A stretch of DNA of 64,000 nucleotides from Alistipes sp. (lineage in GTDB: Bacteria > Bacteroidota > Bacteroidia > Bacteroidales > Rikenellaceae). Location: contig JAHHQM010000004.1 in the NCBI GenBank assembly GCA_020026395.1, positions 124,001 to 188,000 on the forward strand, written 5' to 3'. This document shows positions 45,513 to 53,523 of the stretch, one piece after another. Numbering within the stretch: position 1 is the first letter of the stretch; each line of letters opens with the position of its first letter. The translations under genes were made by a program, and so were the position numbers. The notes below the pieces were generated by a model. It did no database searches, was not told the DNA's origin, and saw only the letters and a program-made list of their open reading frames with translations.

Positions 45513-46916
45513 CTATTTTGCCAAAATAGCTTTCTCGATCTCTTCGACCTGAAGGCGGACGTTCTTGTCCGTTTCCAAGAGGTTGACCACTGCCTTGCAC
45601 GAGTGAAGTACCGTGGCGTGATTACGGCCGCCGATGGCAGCTCCGATCGAGGTGAGCGGCTGGTTGGTATGCTTCTTGGCAAGGTACATGGCAATCTGTC
45701 GCGCCTGTGCCACCTCACGCGTACGCTCCGAAGAGTTCAGTCGCGGAAGGTCGATTCCCGTCACCGAGCAAACCTCCTCCAGAATGCCGTCGATGGTCAC
45801 CTCTTTCTGGTTTACCTGCACGTACTCCTTCAAAACCTCCTTGGCCAGCTTGGTGTTGATCTTGCGACCCAAGAACGCGGCGTGTGCCTCCAGCGAAGAG
45901 AGCGCACCCTCGATCTCACGGACGTTGGCCAGAATGTTCGTGGCCAGGTAAGAGATCACATCATCCGAAAGCTGAATCTTCAGTTTTGCAGCCTTATTCT
46001 GAATGATCTTGAATTTCGTATCGTAGTCCGGGCAACCGAGCTGCGCCGACAAACCCCACTTAAAACGGGTCAGAAGTCGCTGCTCGATATCCTTCAGTTC
46101 CACGGGCGGTTTATCCGAAGTGAGGATCAACTGCTTGCCGGCCAACTGAAGGTGGTTGAAGATGTTGAAGAACGCATTCTGCGTACCCGTCTTACCCGTC
46201 AGCTCCTGAATATCGTCGATGATCAGCACATCAATCATCTGGTAGAAGTGAATGAAGTCGGGAATCTCACCGTTCTTGTAAGCCGTCTGGAACTGAGCCT
46301 GGAATTTGTTCATCGAAACGTACAACACCTGCAATTCGGGGTGACGCAGACGAACCTCGTGTCCGATCGACTGCACGATGTGCGTTTTACCCAAACCCGA
46401 ATTACCATATATATATAAAGGGTTGAACGGGTTGTTACCGGGGTTCTCCGCAACGGCCATACCTGCAGAACGAGCCAGTCGGTTGCACTCACCCTCGATG
46501 AAAGTCGAGAACGTCAGACGCGGATTGAGCTGGGGATCGATGATGATCTTCTTCAGTCCGGGAATCACAAACGGATTCTTGATGTTGGCCGTATTGGTCT
46601 GCGTCTTGAAACGCGAAATGGCCGTCGAATCGGTCTCCTGCTGCACGGGCTGTGCCTGACGCGGCACGGCATAATGCAGACGGGTCTGGTTGCCGTAAAG
46701 CTGTGAAATAATCGGACGCAAAAAAGGGATATAGTTTTTCTCGATCTGACGTACATAACTCTCATTGGGAACTCGAAGGCGCAACGTGCTGCCGTCGAAA
46801 TCCAAAGGTACGATGGGACGGAACCATTTTTCGAATTCCTCCGAAGATGTTTCCGCCTTGATGCGATCCAGGCAATGTTGCCACATCTCGTTATATGTCT
46901 GAGAGTTATCTAACAT
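45513..46916 (-). CDS. dnaA: Chromosomal replication initiator DnaA
   Basis: A 467-residue AAA+ initiator. An N-terminal DnaB-interaction domain (1-90, MWQHCLDRIKAETSSEEFEKWF) is followed by a linker and the AAA+ domain with GNSGLGKTH, IDDIQEL and the DnaA-specific helix. The C-terminal DNA-binding domain has VCSVTGIDLPRLNSSERTREVAQARQIAMYL and GAAIGGRNHATVLHS. The ATG at 46916 (MLDNSQTYN) is used; an upstream one at 46967 lies in the promoter area. No cluster of DnaA boxes is visible next to it, so this may not be the origin. Confidence 0.97.
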   Translation of the reverse strand: MLDNSQTYNEMWQHCLDRIKAETSSEEFEKWFRPIVPLDFDGSTLRLRVPNESYVRQIEKNYIPFLRPIISQLYGNQTRLHYAVPRQAQPVQQETDSTAISRFKTQTNTANIKNPFVIPGLKKIIIDPQLNPRLTFSTFIEGECNRLARSAGMAVAENPGNNPFNPLYIYGNSGLGKTHIVQSIGHEVRLRHPELQVLYVSMNKFQAQFQTAYKNGEIPDFIHFYQMIDVLIIDDIQELTGKTGTQNAFFNIFNHLQLAGKQLILTSDKPPVELKDIEQRLLTRFKWGLSAQLGCPDYDTKFKIIQNKAAKLKIQLSDDVISYLATNILANVREIEGALSSLEAHAAFLGRKINTKLAKEVLKEYVQVNQKEVTIDGILEEVCSVTGIDLPRLNSSERTREVAQARQIAMYLAKKHTNQPLTSIGAAIGGRNHATVLHSCKAVVNLLETDKNVRLQVEEIEKAILAK

Positions 46917-47002
46917 GATGAGTCTATATCCGATTTTAGTGGTACAAAGATCCGAATTATTTTGCAAATATCACAATCTTTTTTGGTTGGAAATGATGAT
47001 TT

Positions 47003-47040
47003 TTTATTTATGGCCTCACCCTCCGGGGCAGGTAAATAAA
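47003..47040. repeat. Inverted repeat between dnaA and the mutase gene
   Basis: TTTATTTA (47003-47010) is the inverse of TAAATAAA (47033-47040), enclosing 22 mostly GC-rich bases in an otherwise AT-rich intergenic region. Inside, CCT/AGG and CCC/GGG can pair further. It may be a protein-binding site. Confidence 0.4.
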
Positions 47041-47055
47041 TTCAACTCCCTAATA

Positions 47056-47085
47056 TTGAATATTCCAAAAAAAAACGTACCTTTG
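47056..47085 (+). promoter_or_regulatory. Promoter of the phosphohexomutase-fabD operon
   Basis: TTG (47056-47058), 19 bases, then TACCTTTG (47078-47085). The leader to the ATG at 47143 is about 50 bases. Confidence 0.82.
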
Positions 47086-47142
47086 TGAGTACATCTTAAT
47101 ACTGCAAAGATAGGATTATTATTCATAAAACCAAATAATATC

Positions 47143-48885
47143 ATGGCAAATCAATTAGAAGAATTGGTCCTCAGAAAAGCCCAAGGATGGCTCGACGGAC
47201 ACTACGACGAAGAGACCAAGAAACAAGTCAAATACTTGATTGACAATGATAAGAACGAACTGATCGAGAGTTTTTACAAAGATCTTGAATTTGGTACGGG
47301 CGGTCTGCGCGGCATCATGGGTGTCGGTTCGAACCGCATGAACATCTATACGGTGGGCGCCGCCACACAGGGTCTGGCCAACTACCTGAAGGAATGCTTC
47401 AAAGGTCAGGAAATCCGCGTAGCCATTGCACACGACAGCCGCAACAATTCGCGCATGTTTGCCGAGCACGTGGCCGATGTTTTCGCCTCGAACGGCATCC
47501 GCGTTTATCTGTTCGACGCCCTGCGCCCCACTCCCGAGTTAAGCTTCGCAATCCGCCAGCTCCACTGCCAGTCGGGTGTGGTTGTCACCGCTTCGCACAA
47601 CCCCAAGGAGTACAACGGCTACAAGGCTTACTGGGCCGACGGCTCGCAGGTTACCCCGCCCCACGACAAGAACATCATCAAGGAGGTCGAGAAGATCACC
47701 GACGTGGACATGATCCAGCTGGGTCAGCACAAGGAACTCATCGAGATCCTCGACGAGAAGTTCGACGAGATCTACCTAAATAAGGTACACGAGTTGTCGC
47801 TGGCTTCGGACAGCATCCGCAAATTCCACGGCATGAAGATCGTTTACTCGCCGATGCACGGTGCAGGCGTTCGTCTGGTTCCCGCTTCGTTGAAGAAATG
47901 GGGCTTCACCAACGTCATCATGGTTCCCGATCAGTCGGTCATCGACGGAAACTTCCCGACCGTAGAGTCGCCGAACCCCGAGGAGCGCAAGACCATGTCG
48001 ATGGCCATCGCACTGGGTGCCAAAGAGGGTGCCGATCTGGTGATGGCAACCGACCCCGACTCGGATCGTATCGGCCTGGCACTGCGCAACCAGAAGGGCG
48101 AATACGTACTTCTGAACGGTAACCAGACCCTCATGTTGCTGATGAGCTACCAGCTGACCCGTTGGGCAGAGCGTGGCGAACTCGACGGCAACCAGTTTGT
48201 CGTAAAAACGATCGTTACCTCGCAGATGGCCAATGCCATTGCCGCCCATTTCGGCGTGAAATGCTACGACTGTCTGACCGGTTTCAAATACATCGCCAAG
48301 ATCATCCGCGAACAGGAAGGCAAAGCCAAATACATCGGTGGCGGCGAGGAATCGTTCGGCTACCTGGCTGGCGACTACGTACGCGACAAGGACGGTGTTT
48401 CGGCCTGCTCGCTGGCTGCCGAGGCCGCCGCATGGGCTCGCGACACGATGGGTCTGACGCTCTTCGAGTGGTTGCAGCAGTTGTATGTGAAATACGGTTT
48501 CTACCGCGAGATGCAGGTTCCCGTTGTCCGTAAGGGTAAAGAGGGTGCCGAACTGATTCAGAAGATGATGGTTGATTTCCGTCAGAATCCGCCCAAGCAG
48601 ATCATCGGATCGCCCGTCGTGAAGATAAACGACTTCCAGACGCGCGAAACGCTCGATTTGCGTACGGGTGAGAAGACCCCGATCGAAATCGACCAAAGCA
48701 ACGTACTCCAATGGTTCACGGAAGACGGCACCATCGTATCGGTGCGTCCCTCCGGCACGGAACCCAAGATTAAATTCTACTTCGGTGTAAAGAGCGAGTT
48801 GAAGTCTGTCGAAGACTTTGACAAGGTGCAGAAGGAGTTGGACGAGAAACTCGAAGCTATCAAGAAAGATCTTAAATTGGAATAA
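47143..48885 (+). CDS. Phosphoglucomutase/phosphomannomutase-family enzyme
   Basis: A 580-residue alpha-D-phosphohexomutase. The active serine is S151 in TASHNP, the Mg loop is DPDSDR in VMATDPDSDRIGLA, the sugar-specificity loop is GGGEESFGYL and the phosphate loop RPSGTEPKIKFY. Its length matches the PGM2-like group, in which glucose-1-phosphate or deoxyribose phosphates are substrates. First gene of a two-gene unit with fabD 17 bases downstream. Confidence 0.94.
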   Translation: MANQLEELVLRKAQGWLDGHYDEETKKQVKYLIDNDKNELIESFYKDLEFGTGGLRGIMGVGSNRMNIYTVGAATQGLANYLKECFKGQEIRVAIAHDSRNNSRMFAEHVADVFASNGIRVYLFDALRPTPELSFAIRQLHCQSGVVVTASHNPKEYNGYKAYWADGSQVTPPHDKNIIKEVEKITDVDMIQLGQHKELIEILDEKFDEIYLNKVHELSLASDSIRKFHGMKIVYSPMHGAGVRLVPASLKKWGFTNVIMVPDQSVIDGNFPTVESPNPEERKTMSMAIALGAKEGADLVMATDPDSDRIGLALRNQKGEYVLLNGNQTLMLLMSYQLTRWAERGELDGNQFVVKTIVTSQMANAIAAHFGVKCYDCLTGFKYIAKIIREQEGKAKYIGGGEESFGYLAGDYVRDKDGVSACSLAAEAAAWARDTMGLTLFEWLQQLYVKYGFYREMQVPVVRKGKEGAELIQKMMVDFRQNPPKQIIGSPVVKINDFQTRETLDLRTGEKTPIEIDQSNVLQWFTEDGTIVSVRPSGTEPKIKFYFGVKSELKSVEDFDKVQKELDEKLEAIKKDLKLE

Positions 48886-48902
48886 ATTTAAAACCTAAAA
48901 AC

Positions 48903-49784
48903 ATGAAACACGCATATGTGTTCCCCGGTCAGGGAGCCCAATATTCCGGTATGGGCAAAGACCTCTATGAAAACAACGCCGAGGCCAAGGCACTTTTCGA
49001 AAAGGCCAACGAAATCCTCGGATTCCGCATCACCGACATCATGTTCGGCGGTACGGCCGAGGAGTTGAAGCAGACGAACGTCACGCAGCCGGCCGTATTC
49101 CTCCACTCGGTGATTCTGGCCAAAACCCTGGGCGTAAAACCCGACGCTGTCGCAGGCCACTCGCTCGGCGAGTTCTCGGCACTGGTTGTCAGCGGCGCAC
49201 TTTCGTTTGAGGACGGTCTTCGTCTGGTTGCAAAACGTGCCGCCGCCATGCAGGCAGCCTGCGAGGTTCAGCCCGGTACGATGGCTGCCGTTCTCGGCCT
49301 GAAAGACGAGGTTGTCGAGCAGATCTGCAAGGAGACCGAAGACACGGTTGTCGCTGCCAACTACAACTGCCCCGGACAGCTCGTTATTTCGGGTGCCGTA
49401 GAGGCTATTGACGCCGCTTGCGAGAAGGCCAAGGCCGCAGGTGCCCGTCGTGCGCTGAAACTGCCCGTAGGCGGCGCATTCCACTCGCCGCTGATGGAGC
49501 CCGCCCGCATCGAATTGGAGAAAGCCATCATGGAAGCTCCATTCCAGATGCCTTCGTGCCCCATTTACCAGAATGTCGATGCCAAACCCCATACCGATGC
49601 CGCCGAGATCAAGAACAACCTAATCGCGCAGCTGACCTCTCCGGTACGTTGGACGTACATCGTCGAGCACATGCTCAAGGACGATTTCACCCACTTCACG
49701 GAGTTGGGCCCGGGCACCGTTCTTCAAGGCCTGATCAAAAAAGTATCTGCCGACGTAGAAATCGAATCGAAATCCGCGTTATAA
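48903..49784 (+). CDS. fabD: Malonyl-CoA:ACP transacylase
   Basis: A 293-residue enzyme loading malonyl groups on ACP for fatty-acid synthesis. The nucleophile is S87 in GHSLGEFSAL, the oxyanion Gln is in FPGQGAQYSG, and the catalytic His is H194 in GAFHSPLM. All are intact. It stands apart from other fab genes. Confidence 0.96.
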   Translation: MKHAYVFPGQGAQYSGMGKDLYENNAEAKALFEKANEILGFRITDIMFGGTAEELKQTNVTQPAVFLHSVILAKTLGVKPDAVAGHSLGEFSALVVSGALSFEDGLRLVAKRAAAMQAACEVQPGTMAAVLGLKDEVVEQICKETEDTVVAANYNCPGQLVISGAVEAIDAACEKAKAAGARRALKLPVGGAFHSPLMEPARIELEKAIMEAPFQMPSCPIYQNVDAKPHTDAAEIKNNLIAQLTSPVRWTYIVEHMLKDDFTHFTELGPGTVLQGLIKKVSADVEIESKSAL

Positions 49785-49814
49785 CAGATCCCTATAACTT
49801 CAGGTGTCATACGA

Positions 49815-49852
49815 CAAACCGACCGGACTTCTCCAAAAGTTCGGTCGGTTTG
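49815..49852 (+). terminator. Long hairpin downstream of fabD
   Basis: CAAACCGACCGGACTT pairs over 16 positions (one G-U) with AAGTTCGGTCGGTTTG around a six-base loop. It is not followed by a T run, so the terminator call is tentative. Confidence 0.5.
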
Positions 49853-50067
49853 CCGTATTACCTTTCATTCGAAAGTTTCTCTTACGAGCGAAAAGCATTC
49901 CTACCCTACCACCCGCCAACAAATGCTCCGAAAACCAAAAGAAACTTCAAAGGAAAATAAAATTTTGCAACAATTATCTATCAGTCTGAAAACCAAAGTT
50001 TTAAAAACATTTCGGTGTTAAGAAATCTTTAAATTACTTATTTTTTCTTAAATTATTTAAATAATTG

Positions 50068-50098
50068 TTGTGTTTTTTAAATTTCCATATTACATTTG
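50068..50098 (+). promoter_or_regulatory. Promoter of the ROK regulator gene
   Basis: TTG (50068-50070), 20 bases, then TACATTTG (50091-50098); a purine-rich AAGGACAAGGA precedes the ATG at 50128. Confidence 0.78.
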
Positions 50099-50127
50099 TA
50101 CCTGTTAGTAAAAAAGGACAAGGAATA

Positions 50128-51354
50128 ATGACATCACTGACCGAATTTTTCAATCTGCAAGAAGATGATACCTTGAAAGGTATCACCCACAAGAACAACA
50201 TCATCAAAAGAAATATCATCGCTTTCATGGCGATCAACGGCGAGTGTACACTTTCCGAGCTTACCAAAGAGTTGCACATCAGCGTGCCGACCATGACCAA
50301 GCTGGTGCAGGAACTTGTCGATGAGAACATCGTCATGAACCTCGGTAAGGAAGAAACGCCCGGCGGACGCCGTCCCAACGTATTCGGTTTGGCAAGTTCG
50401 GCAATTTATTTTGCCGGTGTCAGCGTGGGACGTGATAATATGTACTTCCTGATCACCGATCTCCAGAATAATATCATCAAAGAGGATATGGTTCCCTTTG
50501 ATTTGCAGGATCGCCCCCAGTGCATGGAGCACATCGTTTCCAACATCGAGAACTTCATCGAGAACTGCGGCATCGACCGTGGCAAGATCCTCGGTTTGGG
50601 CGTCTGCATGACGGGGCGTGTCAATCCCGACACGGGCCGCAGCTACAAATACTTCACCACCAGCGAGAACTCGTTACGTGACATCCTGGAGGAGCGTATC
50701 GGCATCCGCGTATTGCTGGAGAACGATACCCGTGCACGTTGCTATGCCGAGTACACCTGTGGCAAGTCGAAGGACGAGAGCAATGTCCTCTACCTGCACA
50801 TGGGTCGCGGTGTGGCCATCGGTATTGTCGTAGACGGCAAGCTGTACTACGGTAAGAGCGGTTTCGCAGGCGAGTTCGGTCACATTCCCTTCTTCGACAA
50901 CGAGATCATCTGCTCGTGCGGTAAAAAAGGTTGTTTGGAGACCGAGGTTTCGGGTATTGCCATCGAGCAGAAGATGCAGCACCTGATCGAGAGCGGTGTG
51001 AACACCATCCTCAAGGAGAAATACGCCAACAAGGAGTCGATCCACATCGACGACATCATCTCCGCAGCCAAGAACGACGATAACCTCTCCATCGAGCTGA
51101 TCGAGGAGGCTGGTGAGAAAGTCGGCAAGGCTGTTGCATTCCTGATCAACACGTTCAACCCCGAGACCGTAATCGTGGGTGGTAACATGGCCGCCGCAGG
51201 TGACTACATCATGTTGCCGCTGAAATCGGCCACGAACAAATACTCGCTGAACCTCGTTTACAAGGATACGAAGTTCCGTCTGTCGAAGATGAACGAGAAC
51301 GCCAACGCATGGGGCGTAGCGATGTTGATCCGCAATAAGGTAATCGGTCTTTAA
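50128..51354 (+). CDS. ROK-family transcriptional regulator (NagC-like)
   Basis: A 408-residue protein. An N-terminal winged helix (about 20-80, CTLSELTKELHISVPTMTKLV) precedes a ROK sugar-kinase-like domain with the zinc motif CSCGKKGCLET and VGGNMAAAGDY. Such regulators often respond to N-acetylglucosamine or its phosphate. A link to the amino-sugar operon 10 kb away is possible but not shown. The next gene starts within its stop codon (TAATG). Confidence 0.9.
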   Translation: MTSLTEFFNLQEDDTLKGITHKNNIIKRNIIAFMAINGECTLSELTKELHISVPTMTKLVQELVDENIVMNLGKEETPGGRRPNVFGLASSAIYFAGVSVGRDNMYFLITDLQNNIIKEDMVPFDLQDRPQCMEHIVSNIENFIENCGIDRGKILGLGVCMTGRVNPDTGRSYKYFTTSENSLRDILEERIGIRVLLENDTRARCYAEYTCGKSKDESNVLYLHMGRGVAIGIVVDGKLYYGKSGFAGEFGHIPFFDNEIICSCGKKGCLETEVSGIAIEQKMQHLIESGVNTILKEKYANKESIHIDDIISAAKNDDNLSIELIEEAGEKVGKAVAFLINTFNPETVIVGGNMAAAGDYIMLPLKSATNKYSLNLVYKDTKFRLSKMNENANAWGVAMLIRNKVIGL

Positions 51355-51875
51355 TGACACTTCACGGCGCTTTGATCTCGCTCAGAGCCGTCGAACCGCA
51401 GGACATCGACCAGATGTACCTCTGGGAAAACGACCCCGAGACCTGGAAGGATGACACCGCACGCGAGCCCTTGTCGCGACACGCGTTGGAGCGCTTCGTC
51501 GAGGAGCAACGCTACGACATATTCCAGACCCGTCAGCAACGGCTGATGATCGAACGCCAAAGTGACCATAAGGCAGTCGGTTGCATCGACCTTTTCGAGG
51601 TTGAACCGCTCCACTGTCGTGCAGGAATCGGCATTCTGATCTACCCCGCCGCAGATCGCCGCAAAGGATACGCCTCGGAAGCCTTGTCGCTCGTGGCGCA
51701 ATACACGCGGGAGGCACTTCGAATCCACCAGTTGTGGTGCGAGGTTGATGTCCGCAACACGGCAAGCCTCGGTTTGTTCCGCAAGGCCGGATTTCGGGAG
51801 GCAGGCATCAAGCACGATTGGGTATGGTCGCAAGACGGATACAGCGATACCTGTTTTATGCAGAAAATACTTTAA
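51354..51875 (+). CDS. GNAT-family N-acetyltransferase (RimJ/RimL-like)
   Basis: A 173-residue acetyl-CoA-dependent transferase. LRAVEPQDIDQMYLWENDPETWK is a RimJ-type opening, the acetyl-CoA loop is in IYPAADRRKGYASEAL, and the C-terminal part reads EVDVRNTASLGLFRKAGFREAG. The acceptor is unknown. It overlaps the ROK gene by one base, so the two are co-translated. Confidence 0.9.
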   Translation: MTLHGALISLRAVEPQDIDQMYLWENDPETWKDDTAREPLSRHALERFVEEQRYDIFQTRQQRLMIERQSDHKAVGCIDLFEVEPLHCRAGIGILIYPAADRRKGYASEALSLVAQYTREALRIHQLWCEVDVRNTASLGLFRKAGFREAGIKHDWVWSQDGYSDTCFMQKIL

Positions 51876-51893
51876 ACACAATTATCATTATCA

Positions 51894-51935
51894 ACTAAAA
51901 AGGCAGTTCCCGAACTTGGAAACGGCCTTTTTAGT
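51894..51935 (+). terminator. Terminator of the ROK-GNAT unit
   Basis: ACTAAAAAGGC pairs with GCCTTTTTAGT around a 20-base loop. Confidence 0.7.
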
Positions 51936-51959
51936 TTACCCCTTTGATAAGGACATAAA

Positions 51960-51996
51960 AAAACGGGAACACGCCTATGCGACGTGTTCCCGTTTT
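51960..51996 (-). terminator. Terminator of the TlpA-like lipoprotein gene
   Basis: AAACGGGAACACG pairs with CGTGTTCCCGTTT; the minus strand ends in a T run. Confidence 0.85.
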
Positions 51997-52012
51997 GGGG
52001 TTTATAAGCGGC

Positions 52013-53371
52013 TTAGATAAATTTAAGCTTACGCAGCGTCAGAGCCGTCTTATCGTCCGACGGAGAGGTCATATCGGGATTGATGATACGACCGCTCTTG
52101 TCGAGCAGAATAAAGCGGGGAATCGACTTGATGTTGTAGATCTGCTGAAACTCGGTACCTTTACCCATCCACAGCTGATCACCGACCAATTTATCCTCCT
52201 TGACGGCAGCCTTCCATGCAGCTTTGTCCTCATCGACCGAAAGGCTTACGAAAGCAATGCGGCGACCCTCGAAGAGTTTTTTCAGGTCTTTCATGGCTTT
52301 CTGCTCCTGACGGCAGGGTTTGCACCACGATGCCCATACATCGACATAGACATATTTACCGGCGAAATCCTTCATCGAGAACTCCTTGCCCTGCATATCC
52401 ACGGCCTTGAAGTCGGGCGATACGAAACCAACGCTCACGGGATCGAGCGTCGAGACCTGCTTCTCGAAATCGGCAATGAGTTCGGGATCGGTAACGGCCT
52501 TACGCACCAAAGCCATCAGCTCGTCGGTCTGCTTGTCGCCATTCGCCAAGATGTAGTTCAAGGCCATCGTATAGACGATCGTCTGCTTTACCTTCTCGTT
52601 CTTGAAGTTATCGACCACATACTGCACCATGCCGAGGCGTTTCTCATAAGCCGATTTGAAGCCCTGCTTCTCCTCCAGCAGCACGGGAATACCCTGCTCG
52701 AGGAACGAACGGTAGGCATCGATATACAACATATCCTCACGCTCGACGATCAGGCGACGGATGGCATCATAATAGGTATCGTTGTAGGAGAACTCACCTG
52801 CTTTCCATGCGTGACCCAGCGGATACATGATCAGCGTGTGGGCAAACATATAATCCAGACGATCCTTCTCCAGCTTAAAGAATTCGGGGCATTTGCGATC
52901 CAACTTCAGCTCGGTCATGTGGTTGATCACATCCTCCAGCTTCTGGTTCAGATCGGCGGTAAACGGCTCCCAGTTCAAGCCGAAATCGGGCGGTTTCGGA
53001 AGGGTAACTTGCTGCAAGTAATCGCAAGCCTCCTCGTTGTAACCCTCGACCTCTACGCCCTCTTCCTTGAACGTACGCGAATCGAGTTTCAGCGTCACAT
53101 TACGCCCCTTCTCCAGGAAGATCTTCTTGGATGAGTCCTCGCCGTAAACGATCTTGGGGAAGACATCGCCGATACCCGAAAGCGTCAGCGAACCGCGCCC
53201 CTCCTCGTCAAGTGCGATCTTATAGTCGATCACGCGGTCGATCACAACTCCGACCTCCTTGGCCGTGGGGTTCTCCACCTCGACATTGATCACAATGTCG
53301 CCCGATGGATTCTTTTGGGAACAGGCGGTGGCGAAGAACACCAACGCCGCAATAAGTAATTTTTTCATCAT
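52013..53371 (-). CDS. TlpA/thioredoxin-like lipoprotein with N-terminal DUF4369-like domain
   Basis: A 452-residue lipoprotein (lipobox ATAC). The N-terminal part (about 25-120) is a beta domain as in many Bacteroidetes thiol proteins, and the middle is helical. The C-terminus (about 310-445) is a thioredoxin fold with the WCKPC redox pair in DVWASWCKPCRQE and the cis-Pro IPRF. It should reduce periplasmic disulfides. Monocistronic. Substrate unknown. Confidence 0.9.
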   Translation of the reverse strand: MMKKLLIAALVFFATACSQKNPSGDIVINVEVENPTAKEVGVVIDRVIDYKIALDEEGRGSLTLSGIGDVFPKIVYGEDSSKKIFLEKGRNVTLKLDSRTFKEEGVEVEGYNEEACDYLQQVTLPKPPDFGLNWEPFTADLNQKLEDVINHMTELKLDRKCPEFFKLEKDRLDYMFAHTLIMYPLGHAWKAGEFSYNDTYYDAIRRLIVEREDMLYIDAYRSFLEQGIPVLLEEKQGFKSAYEKRLGMVQYVVDNFKNEKVKQTIVYTMALNYILANGDKQTDELMALVRKAVTDPELIADFEKQVSTLDPVSVGFVSPDFKAVDMQGKEFSMKDFAGKYVYVDVWASWCKPCRQEQKAMKDLKKLFEGRRIAFVSLSVDEDKAAWKAAVKEDKLVGDQLWMGKGTEFQQIYNIKSIPRFILLDKSGRIINPDMTSPSDDKTALTLRKLKFI

Positions 53372-53474
53372 GCTATTTGTAAAGTTTCAAAATTAATCGG
53401 GTTTTTGGGTTTTTATCGTGTAAATATAGGATTTTCCCGCGGAAGTTCCAAAACGGAGGCCACATTCGGCACAT

Positions 53475-53504
53475 AAAAAAGCCTCCGTCGGGGAACGGAG
53501 GCTT
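53475..53504 (-). terminator. Terminator of hppA
   Basis: AAGCCTCCGT pairs with ACGGAGGCTT around a six-base loop; the minus strand then has a T run. Confidence 0.88.
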
Positions 53505-53523
53505 AAATTTGGAATTGCAGGGA

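Larger units (their letters stand above)
49785..50127. other. Intergenic region with a long hairpin and the ROK promoter
   Basis: About 340 bases without a gene. It holds the 16-base-pair hairpin at 49815-49852, then AT-rich sequence, then the promoter at 50068-50098. Short open frames inside show no family similarity that I recognise. Confidence 0.6.

Noticed and set aside
46917..47142. oriC next to dnaA
   Set aside because: No DnaA box cluster seen; AT-rich sequence alone is not enough.
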